Positions 1 to 9,471 of a stretch of DNA of 64,000 bases are shown piece by piece. The notes beneath the pieces are model-generated. The model saw only the letters and a list, made by a program, of their open reading frames with translations. It ran no database searches and was not told where the DNA came from. Source of the stretch: Zygnema cylindricum (taxonomy: Eukaryota > Streptophyta > Zygnematophyceae > Zygnematales > Zygnemataceae). Where the stretch lies: contig JBBHKE010000801.1 of the NCBI GenBank assembly GCA_037447655.1, forward strand, positions 48,794 through 112,793, written 5' to 3'. A program made the position numbers and the translations under genes. Positions within the stretch are counted from its first letter, which is position 1, and each line of letters starts with the position of its first letter.

Positions 1-346
1 CGTAAGCAGTTTAGTTTACCATGGTGATAGGTAAGTTTTACTAGCTGAGATCAATATTTTCATCAAAATAGTTGTAGAAGTTAAGATTAATCGTGGACTA
101 ATTTCGGAGATGCCTCTAGTTAGTTTCTTTTTTTAAATCGTGGAAAGTTTGCTAGATAGTTTAGTATATAATTGCCATTGCTTATGAATAGGAAGTGGTA
201 ATAGAACAAGTCTGATGCTATTAGCTGTGTGTAAGAGTTGCAAAGCAGAAAAAAAGACTGTTTCTCCTGTTCTGTCTGTAAGAGTTAGGAGCTTTTACCG
301 AAAGGACATATTCAGCCCAACAAATCACCTTATGGAGCACCTGTCC

Positions 347-440
347 TGTCCTCTTTGTCAGAAAGAAGGACGTAACGTTGAGAATGTCTGTCTTGTCCTC
401 TTTGTCAGAAAAAAAGACGAAACGTTGAGAATGTGTGTCG
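347..440 (+). repeat. 47-bp tandem duplication at RT start
   Basis: Two units begin at 347 and 394 (TGTCCTCTTTGTCAGAAA...). The period of 47 is not a multiple of three, so the units are read in different frames. The second unit encodes the genuine LFVRKKD...LRMCVDYR entry to the RT; the first is an out-of-frame copy. Confidence 0.75.
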
Positions 441-1039
441 ATTATCGTAGTCTGAACAAGATAATGGTGAAGGATAAGTATTCGTTACCGTTAATATATG
501 ATTTGATAGATCGTTTGAAAGGTGCTAAATTTTTTTCTTTGATTGATCTCCGTAGAGGCTTTAATCAGGTGCTAATTAGAATTGAAGATGTTGATAAAAC
601 TACTTTTATAACTAGAGTCGATCATTTTGAATGGATAGTGGTACCATTTGATTTGACGAATGCACCGCCCACTTCTCAAAGATTAATGAGCCAAAAAATT
701 TCAGATTATATAGATGAGATTGTTCAAGGGTTCATAGATGACATTCTAATTTACAACGAATCCAAAGAACACCATGTAACTCATTTAAGGAAAGTGTTGG
801 AAATGTTAAGGGAAAGATAATTATATGGAAAATTGTCAAAATCCAGTTTTCTTAAAAGTGAGCAATTTTTCATAGGATATGTAGTTAGTGGGGAAGGTGT
901 TAAAATAGATCTATTTAAAATCACAACAATCCAAAATTGGAAGCACCCTACTAATGTTACAGAAGTAAGATCATTTTTGGGATTGGTTACTTATTACAGG
1001 AAATTTATCAAAAACTTTAGTATGATACCGCACCTTTGA
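347..1039 (+). pseudogene. Gypsy reverse transcriptase (broken)
   Basis: The translation shows the RT signature RMCVDYRSLNK, then FSLIDLRRGFNQV (first catalytic Asp), then FIDDILIY (the YxDD box, here FIDD). A stop at 818-820 separates this from the next segment (833-1039), which carries the thumb/connection motif RSFLGLVTYYRKFI. The ATG-initiated frame beginning at 215 reads through non-homologous sequence and a 47-bp tandem duplication, so that start is not meaningful. Confidence 0.85.
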
Positions 1040-1099
1040 CAGAATTACTACGGGAGAAGGAGGCGTTTGTGTGAGGAGCTGATCAGCAAGGAGATTTCG

Positions 1100-1560
1100 A
1101 GGAACTAAAATGGAAGTTGACCTCTACCCCTACACTGGTGTATCCTGACCGTGATGGAGAGTTTGAAGTCTAAATCACCACAGATGCATCTGATAAAGGT
1201 TTCGGTGCAGTTATAAGTCAAAAATTTGGTAAACACTTTCATCCCATTGCTTTTGAGTTTAGGAAATTCAATGATGCTGAAAAGAATTATCCAACACAGG
1301 AAAAAAATTACTTGCAATTGTTCATGCATTAGTAGAATGGCATTGGTATTTGCATAATAAAGAATTCACAATTCATAGTGAATAGAAGGCACTTTCTTAT
1401 ATACAAAGATTAAGTGATGCACAAATCATGACAGGCAAATAAATAAGGTGGATGCAAAACTTGGCATATTTCAAACTTATTATCATACATTTTCTTGGAA
1501 AGACAAATGTAGTCGCACATCGTTTAAGTAGATGTTTTGAAATAAGTGTGATGGTTCAAA
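1100..1560 (+). pseudogene. Gypsy RNase H (broken)
   Basis: Conceptual reading shows TDASDKGFGAVIS near 1180-1215, the first catalytic Asp block of Gypsy RNase H. It is followed by HPIAFEFRKF and AEKNYPTQEK. Stops interrupt it near 1171 and from 1330 onwards. Confidence 0.75.
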
Positions 1561-1689
1561 ATGAATTGTTTATAGATTGCTGTTAGAAATGGTTATGATA
1601 AAGATCCTTATTTTGCTGTGATTTGCAAGAATCTTTTCAGGAGAATTTTGACCCATTGAATAAGAGGCATGTCAAAAACTTTAGATTAA

Positions 1690-2484
1690 AGGATGGTTTA
1701 CTCTATTTGCGAACAAGGGATAGATTATGCATTTTTGAAGTGGGAGACTTAAGAAAATAACTTTTTTAGGAAGCCAATGAGCATTTAGGACGTCTAGGTC
1801 GAGATAAAACTCTTAGTCTCTTGCATAGCAGATTTTTTTGGCCATAAAGGGCAAAGAAGGTGTCAAAACACGTGGAACGTTGTGTGCCTTGCCAACAAAG
1901 TAAACCTAGTAGCCAAAAACCTAGGGGTCTCTTAAAACCTTTGGATATCCGTGAAAGACCATGGGAGTCTGTCAATATGGATAATATTCTCAGATTGCAA
2001 GCTTCATCTAGAAGAAATGATAGTATCATGGTCGATGTCGATAGGTTCAGTAAAATAGCAATATTTATCCCATGCAAAACTACTCATTGAGTTGTAGATA
2101 TTGCAAAGTTATATTTTGACAACGTGGATAGACATCATAAAGTTCCTCAGTCTATAGTCAACGATACAGATTCAAAATTTACGTTTGCATTTTGGAAAGA
2201 ATTGAAGCAAAATTTAGGCACTAAATTAAAAATGAGTACCTCTTATCATCCTCAACCAGATGAACAGACAGAAAAGAATGAACAGTACAGTGGAGGAAAT
2301 GCCTATGATTGTTTGCAGTCGAGTCCAGAACACATGGGAATCTAAAGTGCCATTAATGGAATTTGTATACAATTCATGTAACATGCCAGTACAGGATGTC
2401 GCATACAAACACCATCCGAGAGAAGTATTAGACTTAATAACAGGGGTCACTCAACAGGATAGGGATTCTGGAATAGAGTATTGA
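1690..2484 (+). pseudogene. Gypsy integrase (broken)
   Basis: The zinc-binding CVPCQQSK (CxxC half of HHCC) lies near 1887-1910. The catalytic core follows: the second Asp block VNDTDSKFTFAFWKEL near 2157-2200, then STSYHPQPDEQTE near 2235-2270, which holds the core Glu region. Reading frames 1860-2090, 2124-2345 and 2260-2484 must be combined across frameshifts, so it is a pseudogene. Confidence 0.8.
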
Positions 2485-2589
2485 GAATACATTCAAACAT
2501 TTTGGAAAACAATCCGGGATGCATTAGTAGAGGCACAAAAAAAGGAAGAATTAAATGCTAACCCCAAACAGGGTGATTGGGTGGTAAAC

Positions 2590-2990
2590 ACGGGTGATTA
2601 GGTTTGGCTTTAAACAACTCATTACAGGTGCAAGATCGAAGGACAATCGGATCCTACGGGGAAATTTGCTCCTAAGTACATCAGACCATTTACTGTAATC
2701 GAGATGATATCATCAGTTGTTGCCAAATTGGACTTTTTGCCTTCGACAAAAATTCACGCCGTGATACACATCAATCGGTTGAAACCAGCAAATCTTTGAC
2801 CAACTGAAAAAGAATTGGAATTGGATCCTTTAATTATTATAAAACCTGAGGTCCACAGTTGGGTAATAGATTGGGTTGGTCAACGGTTAAAGGTTGGGAA
2901 TGTTATATTCTGGCAAGTGCATTATCTAGGAAGGCCAAAAGATGGGTTAACTTTAGAAGATAAAAATTCTAAGTTTTTATAAAGGCATTG
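2590..2990 (+). pseudogene. Integrase C-terminal region with chromodomain-like end
   Basis: Conceptual translation gives a Gypsy integrase tail (FAPKYIRPFTVIE, IHAVIHINRLKP) and then VIFWQVHYLGRPKDGLTLE, which resembles the chromodomain core YLVKWKGY...TWE. Chromoviruses carry such a domain to target chromatin. No continuous frame is present. Confidence 0.65.
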
Positions 2991-3054
2991 GAGGGATAAT
3001 AATATAGAAGTCTCGTATTGAGAATCATATGTGTTTTAGCTAAGGCTAGTTCAA

Positions 3055-3070
3055 AATAAAGAGGGGATGA
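3055..3070 (+). other. Polypurine tract of the Gypsy element
   Basis: AATAAAGAGGGGATGA stands directly before TGTAACAG, a common chromovirus LTR start. It is the expected plus-strand primer position. Confidence 0.65.
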
Positions 3071-3780
3071 TGTAACAGTAATGGTGGATCGAACTTGTTC
3101 CTAAATGGGAATTTATGGGTTACGAATATATAGTAATGAATTTGGTAGACATCCGCGAAAAAATCTCACAATTTAAAGTTATATTTTAAAAGTTATAGCG
3201 ATTGGTGTATTTAGGCGACAACGTAAGGTCAAAATAACAAATAGGTGTTCATTATAACTAGTTAAGGGTCAAACTAGCCGCCGAATTTTAGGCCACGTTT
3301 TTAAAGTACCAAATGAATCAATATTTTGTTTGGTACGCACGATGGTTCGTTTCGTACAACTTTTAGTACGAAACGTCACTTTCACTTAATGGAATTTCGT
3401 ATGTAGTTTCGCGTGTGAAATTCGTGACGTATGACCGTGTAAAGTCGCGTTTGGATTCGTGCACACCTTTTCACGTAAATGTTACGCAGTGAAAAGTAGC
3501 TTTTGATTGGTTAGAAATGCTACATAGTTAGTGAGAGATTGTGCACGTTTTTGCATTGGTCAGTCCGAGTCCTAGCTGATCAATGATAGGCCCAGGTAAA
3601 ACCCTTATCAATGATAGGCCCAGGTAACACCTGTTCAACGGACCGTTGACTCTGGGTCCAGGGTGATGATAGATAAACATTGAAGTCTAAGAGAAGAGTA
3701 GGCATGTTTTCCTTTGGAAAAGTTTTTGGAAATTCTGACTGATCTTGGTCCCGAGCGAATAATACCAAAATTGGAGCAAT
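3071..3780 (+). repeat. 3' LTR of Gypsy element (right end not determined)
   Basis: The LTR begins TGTAACAGTAATGG directly after the polypurine tract. The 5' LTR is not in the window, so the right end cannot be fixed; 3780 is only a placeholder. A 20-bp direct repeat, TCAATGATAGGCCCAGGTAA, occurs at about 3579 and 3608. Confidence 0.5.
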
Positions 3781-4354
3781 GGCGTTTTTGCACTAAAATC
3801 TCTTACTAACTAAGTAGTGATTTAGTAGTTAAGAGATATAATTATTTAAGAGTGGAGAGCAATGGAAAATAATTAAAAAAAAAGGGTTGAGCCACGATGG
3901 CAGGAGACCAAGCTAAGGTTATGTGGACAGAAGCTTCTTCTAATTTAAAGTTTATCCTTTATGTTAGTGCTTTCCAATGTGAATGTGTAATTTTCCAATG
4001 TATGGAATATGTAATTGAAATTGGTTGTAGTAATGGAATTTTTCTGAGAGGTAGGAGATCTTATTACAAAGAGTCTACTTATATTTGTCGCATCTCTTTT
4101 AATGAAACAACACCACCTATTGCTATTAATGTTATTTTTTTTTCCCACTTAAAACATCTTTTCTCGTAGGCACTTGTTGGATTGTTAATCCAACGGTTTT
4201 GATTGAATGACAAGATATTCAACTTCCAATTGCAATTTCCAATGGAATATTAATCATTTGTTCACAACGAAGAGATGTTTTAAGTGGCTAAAACAACATC
4301 AACACTAAAAACGGTTCACAATGGTCGTATTTCAAATCAACACTAATAAATCCT
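3781..4354. other. Unassigned stretch with small ORF and inverted repeat
   Basis: No gene is recognised. An open frame of 90 codons at 3897-4169 (+) starts MAGDQAKVMWTEASS and matches no family I know; it may be chance or a transposase fragment. Imperfect inverted repeats occur: ATCTCTTACTAACTA near 3798 against TAGTAGTTAAGAGAT near 3822, and a longer one at 4145-4287 listed separately. Confidence 0.4.
4145..4287. repeat. 143-bp segment with about 21-bp terminal inverted repeats
   Basis: CCACTTAAAACATCTTTTCTCG at the left pairs with CGAAGAGATGTTTTAAGTGG at the right. The interior has a smaller palindrome (GGATTGTTAATCC). It could be a small MITE or a hairpin; no clear target-site duplication was found. 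Confidence 0.5.
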
Positions 4355-5799
4355 TAACGCAAATAACGATTGGGAAAAGATAAGAACATTTTAGCATGGA
4401 AATTCATCGTAAAGGGGACAAAAGGACAAATGGGACAAAAACGGTCATGGGAGACAAGCCCTACTTTTTTTCTTGGAAACCAATCAATTGGAATTATCCA
4501 TCCACCAAATAGTTTCCTTTTTCGATACTTCCCCAATTTTTAAACTTCGCTGCCTAGCTAAGCAACAAAATATTGGAAAATACTCGTCGTCGTACATTTA
4601 TTGAATATTCCAAAATGTTAAAACATGTGTAAAGCATGACGAGCAGAAGACATTTCCCCAAAATTCCTTCCACATTTTGAAATTGAGCTTCAGCCGTATC
4701 TCAAAATGTAAACCATAAAGGTCCACGAGTGACACGAAACGGAGCGAAAGCTGAGCATGACTCTAAAACATGCCACAGGGTTAAAGAAAAAATGGTTCAG
4801 CAATTATTATGCATGCGCCTCGCTCGAAATTCTAGGAACTAATGCGAAATTTATCTCTTCTGTATGGGAAAATACCACCTCATTCCCTAAATGAAAGGAA
4901 AATTTTACTTTCTCCATCCTTGAGAGTGCATTGCTGGACCAATTACCAATTATGTTTATCCAAATATTTGACCCTCGCGAGAGGAAACTTTTAGGAGTTT
5001 CCTTAATTTCCCACTCGTTTGCTGTTTTTGATGTAGAAAAGACGCATTAAGTCAATTCTCGAGTTTACAGACCGAGCGGAATGAAAAAAAGGAGAGTATC
5101 GGTGCCATATCGTTTGCACGGAAAAGAGTTTCCATAAAATCGTTTATCGGCAGCGCATGTAATTCACGAAATCGTTGTGAAAAAAAAAAAAATCTTGCGA
5201 GAAACTAGAACTAGGATGGACAATGACGTGCGGTCGGCGGCTAATGTTGCCATGATGGTAAGATTGGCCATACAGTTAGGAGGGGGTGGATGTGATGGAG
5301 GTGAATGAGGGGGATGCACAGATTGCGGCGGATGCGGCGTATGTGGATAAGTTTCAAACGACATTTATAAGTAAGATTATATGAGAAAATTTAGATAAGG
5401 AGAAAAAAGTTAGAGGAGGAAGATTAAATATGAAAGGTGTTGAGTAGAAAGGTGGTTTTACTTTAAGTAAATGGAAACTCCTAGAAAGATAAGAGGGAGG
5501 GAAAAAGGGCGGGAGTTACAAACGTGGCTATTGGAAACTTTACTGAGGAGAGAGAAGAGAATTGTTTATCGACGGAAGTTACGGTGTAGGGAGGGGAGTG
5601 ATAGAGGTGGATGAAAAATATGAAGAGAGAGAGAGAAAGTCGGAGGAGGGAGAGGAGAGAGGAGTTTGTGAAAGAAAGCATAAGTATGAAGATGTAGTGG
5701 GAGACAGGTTTTTGGGAGAAGCAGGAGAGCGAGTGGAATCGACCGAGAAAAAAAGCGATAAGGCAAAATGAAAGAGAGTGAGGGAGTTAGAGGGGAGAA
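4355..5799 (+). repeat. Duplication block I, left arm
   Basis: This stretch matches 39393-40893 base for base with many substitutions. It includes the region upstream of the C2 gene, the C2 coding region and the purine-rich downstream region. The match breaks at 5799/5800, where Copia element B2 begins, and resumes at 18693. Blocks I and II are therefore an old duplication that B2 later interrupted. Confidence 0.85.
4715..5350 (+). pseudogene. C2-domain (SRC2-like) pseudogene
   Basis: Collinear over the full 636 bases with the intact gene at 39803-40438. Its start ATGGCG has become ATAAAG. At least three in-frame stops are visible: the Trp codon after the FP(R/K) motif is TGA, a TAA follows the 'KTH' codons, and a TGA lies in the Gly/Cys-rich tail. 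Many changes are G to A or C to T, as expected for decay of methylated DNA. The equal length suggests point-mutation decay rather than deletion. Confidence 0.88.
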
Positions 5800-6835
5800 T
5801 GGAACTCTGAGACCTCCATAGGTCCTCAGAATAGGTAGCTCACACGAAGCCTCTAGGGTACCCTTGACCCCTTTTTGTTTCAGCAAGAATACGTGCCACC
5901 GTGGAAGACAAAAACTCTAACCATGTACATCCTTGTGAATGGAAGACTCCCTTGAGTCGATAGCAAAAAGAATCTTTGAGTTTTCTCCCATGAGCAGTAA
6001 GTTATGGAGGGTCAAAGTTTACCTTTTGTACAGTAGCTCTCTCGGAGAAAGGGCCCTATCTACCAAATTTTCCTAAGTCCTATCTCTCTCTAAAACTTTA
6101 TCTACTGAAGTATGGCACTAATCATAATAGTTTGTCGTATAGAAAGGTACATGTGCCGGTCTACTTTTTGTACGGCCATTGTAAGATTCGGCCAACAGAC
6201 ACATGTCATATTTGGATTCGTTCCTGTAATCCCCGAAGATGTTGTAATCCAATGTGGTTGTGCCACGTGTCAATCGATGTTGCAGTGACCCCAAACCGCC
6301 AAAATCCTATTCCACCATCTCGGCATCCTTCGTAGTCGTCCCATCAAAACCGGGTTACAATCGTAGCCGTCATAAATGCGTGATATTTGTTTCGCTGTTG
6401 AAACAAAAATGCGCGGTATCCGTTTCGGAACCGTACTGTACTTTGTATTTTACAAAACTGTATCTATGCATGACGTTTATAGTTTGCTTTAAATGAATTT
6501 GTTCACGTCTAACTATTTAAATATTTGTCAAACCTTATATACTTTACCATTGGTCTTAGGATTGTAGGATAAAGCAAACCGCTACTGGCTAACTTGACAG
6601 ACGTCAGGTACCTGGATCAAATCCAAGGTCCGTCAAGTATCCTTGTAGTAAACCTACTAAAAACTGTCTCTCTCTCGACGACACAGGCAGCCATGGCTTT
6701 AGCTCCCTCTTCAACCTTCAATGACTGCAACAAGTGTGGGAGGAGAAGATAGGAATTAGAAGCAGACTGCCTCGACTTCTTTTCTACATTTCATTTAAGA
6801 CCTAGAAAATACTAAAAGAACTATTAATTTCTACA
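5800..6835 (-). repeat. B2 3' LTR
   Basis: Plus-strand text begins TGGAACTCTGAGACC and ends TTAATTTCTACA; read on the minus strand it is TGTAGAAATTAA...CTCAGAGTTCCA (TG...CA). About 1036 bp. It is homologous to both B1 LTRs and to 17643-18692 but clearly more diverged than the B1 pair, which fits B2 being older than B1. It contains a tRNA-like segment near 6577-6650. Confidence 0.88.
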
Positions 6836-7302
6836 CTCCCCTTATTTTCTTGTCACTCTTTAATTTTAGACCACATTTCTCCCAACAGAAAATCAGCTTA
6901 GGGGAAGGCACAAGTTTGGTCCTCGTATATGCTACAATATCGCTATCTAGTTTGTACTCTAAACTGATTATTTTGTTTTCCCCATTCTCTCTAACAAAGC
7001 AGAGTCTAATGTCCATGTGTTTGGCTTTAAAATGATATTTAGGATTGGCAACAACAACGATTGTTGCCTGATTATCACAAAAAACTATCTGCACACCACT
7101 TTTAAGGTGACCAAGCTCACCAAGCAAAGACCTAACCCAAGCCATATACTCTGACTCCATGGTGGACTGAGCAATAACCTTTTGTTGTTTGCCATTCTAG
7201 CAACAAGCTCCATCACCCACATACAATACATATCTAGAAGTACATCTTCTCATCGGAGCATCACCATAACTAGGATCACTCCAAGTAGTGATGTCAGTAT
7301 TC
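6836..7302 (-). pseudogene. B2 RNase H, 3' part of pol
   Basis: The minus frame 6831-7160 encodes the Copia RNase H end: MESEYMAWV, VFCDNQATI, KAKHMDIRL and a tail ending KPVPSPKL-like (here KLVPSPKL). The coding continues beyond the B1 insertion at 13771. The polypurine tract is the complement of 6836-6847. Compared with B1, a threonine-to-arginine-type change and stops mark it as inactive. Confidence 0.85.
7298..7302 (+). repeat. Target-site duplication TATTC, left of B1
   Basis: TATTC directly precedes the B1 5' LTR and recurs directly after the 3' LTR at 13771-13775. Five bp is the normal Copia TSD length. It proves B1 inserted as one unit into B2. Confidence 0.93.
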
Positions 7303-8362
7303 TGTAGAAATTAATGGTCTTTTTAAAGTATTTTCTAGGTCTGAATAGAAATAAGAAAGAAGCCGAGGCAGTCTATCTCTAACTTCTCTCTCCAACTTCT
7401 CAAACTTGTCGCAGTCACTGAGAAATTGGAGAAGGAGCTAGAGCCATGGCTACCTAGGCTATCCAGAGGTTTACGGGAAAATATATTTTAGTTAGGGGTT
7501 TAATTTACTAAAAGATATGTACCGGCGACATGATTTGATCCTGGTACCTGCCAGCCGGCAGACAGCCAGTAACCAGTAGCCTTAGCCGTTAAGTCTAGGA
7601 GTAGTGTTATGTACTATATGGTTTGATAATTACTTAAACATTTATACATAGGATAGTTCATTTAACTGTAACTGATTACGGGAGACATATATCCAGTAAA
7701 TGTAAAAGTACGGATTCCGGTACGGATAAGAAACCAATACCGCGCATTTAATTCTTTAGTGAAACGAATACCGCGCATGTATTTATTACGGCTACGATTA
7801 AATGTGAATTTAATCAGACGGCCGGAATTAACGTCGAGATCGCGGAAGAGGATTTCGGTGGTTTGTAGTCATCGCCACATCGGATGACACGTGGCGGAAT
7901 GACATTGGATCGCGACATCTCCGAGGATTAAAGGAGCGAATCCGGACATACCACGTGTCGACATTTAGGCCATGTCGTACAATGGCCGTACATAAAGTAC
8001 ACCGGCAGCTGTACTTTTGTGTACGAAACTGAAAATTTGATTGGCTCCGTACATCAGTAGATAGAGTCTGTGAGACAGATAGGACTTAGAAAAATTAGAA
8101 GATAGGACCCTCTCTCCCAGAGAGCTTCTGTACAAAAGGTCAACTTTGACCCTTTATAACTTACTGCTCAGGGGAGCAAATTCAGAGATTCTTTTTGCTA
8201 TCGACTCAAGGGGAGTCTTGTCTTCACAAGGGTGAAGTTGGTCAGAGTTTTTGTCTGCCAAGGTGGCAGTTATTTTTGCTGAAACACAAAGGGGTCAGGG
8301 TTATCCTAGAGGCCTCTTGGAAGCTGTCGACTCTGAGGACTTATGAAGGTCTCAGAGTTTCA
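7303..8362 (+). repeat. B1 5' LTR
   Basis: Begins TGTAGAAATTAATGG and ends CTCAGAGTTTCA. It contains an antisense tRNA-like segment (about 7519-7600). The last 20 bases hold the gag start codon. It is nearly identical to 12713-13770. Confidence 0.95.
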
Positions 8363-9470
8363 TGTTATCAGCCCACCCTCTAGGGTACCAATCTTTAATG
8401 GAACTGGCTTCATATACTAGAAAAGTATGATGATAGGAGCTCTATGCGAAAAAAGGTTTTGGGGGATAGTGAGTGGAGGATTGCGGCGTCCATCAAGTCT
8501 TGGAATTCCTCCAGGGTTTGAAGGAAGCAGATTCACAAAGAAAGCAGGTTCATCTTCAATGGAGGAGATAAAGGAAAGAGAGGTGGTGGACAAAGGAGCG
8601 GAGAAGGAGACGACCACACCAATAGCAACCGGTTCAGCATTCATGTCACCTATTCCGAGGAACGAGGAGAATGATACTCAAACCTGGGATTTCAACAATA
8701 TGGCGGCAAAGCACTTCATCCTACGCCATCTTACTCAAGGACTTGCATGTCCTCATTTGGTGGTAGAAACGGCATTCGATCTGTGGATGGCTCTTATAGA
8801 GATGTCCGAAGTGGTACGATTCAGCAACAACAGTTGGATGATCTGAAAGTTAAGGAATATGTATACAAAGGGGGGAAAATGTTGGATTTTTGCAATGAGC
8901 TTGCTATACTCTTCATGGAGCATAAGAGTGCAGGAAAAGATTTTAGTGAAAAAGAAAAGGTTAACTGTTTACTGATGAAGTTACCCGATGAGTTCGAGAA
9001 CATAGTCAACCGTGTGCAGGACTTGCCGAACTCAAGGTGGATATGGAACTCACTGGTAGGGATGATTCTCGTTCGAGAGAATACGATTGAGATCCGAAAG
9101 GGAGGAAAGAGTGGCCAAGCTTTGGCAACTTCGACCGATTAGATGAACAAGGATTCCCGGAAACCGGTTGGAAACTATGGGGGGAGGGAGCAGAATAATC
9201 AGACCGACGAGTTCGAACTAAGGGCTCCCAAAGGTTTATGTCATTTTTGTAAGAAACCTGGGCACTATATTGCAGAGTGCACTAAGCTAACCAAGCTTCG
9301 GTGAAAAGAGGGGCAGACTGGTGGTACCTCGAGAGGAAAGGAAAAGGCCCTTGTGACACAGGTACATGAGGCGGAATGCGAGGACGAGGATGATGAGCTC
9401 CTTTTGGATGAGGAGTTGGAGGCGAAAAACGATGTCGAAATACCACAAAGGCAAAATGTGCTTACGGTGG
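8343..9470 (+). pseudogene. B1 gag
   Basis: The first in-frame ATG (8343) lies 20 bases inside the LTR. The frame runs MKVSEF, through the primer site as HVISPP, into SRVPIFNGTGFIY and then a TAG where D has TGG. The motif P-x-F-N-G-x-x-(F/Y) is the usual Copia gag N-terminus. After a frameshift near 8820 the capsid part follows (KLPDEFENIVNRV). A CCHC knuckle, CHFCKKPGHYIAEC, lies near 9240-9282. It is broken and cannot yield full Gag. Confidence 0.85.
8363..8377 (+). promoter_or_regulatory. B1 primer-binding site, half-tRNA type
   Basis: TGTTATCAGCCCACC directly follows the LTR. It matches the complement of the tRNA-iMet anticodon arm (GGTTATGGGCCCACC) at 12 of 15 positions. It does not match the ordinary TGGTATCAGAGC site in a better register. 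Confidence 0.65.
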
Positions 9471-9471
9471 A

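Larger units (their letters stand above)
1..3070 (+). mobile_element. Ty3/Gypsy chromovirus, decayed, 5' part outside or lost
   Basis: A plus-strand pol region in the order reverse transcriptase, RNase H, integrase, chromodomain, ending at a purine-rich tract and an LTR start. Integrase after RNase H is the Ty3/Gypsy order, and the C-terminal chromodomain-like stretch points to a chromovirus. No gag or protease is recognised upstream; the first 215 bases hold nothing I can assign. The coding region is split by stops and frameshifts, so the element is dead. Confidence 0.85.
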
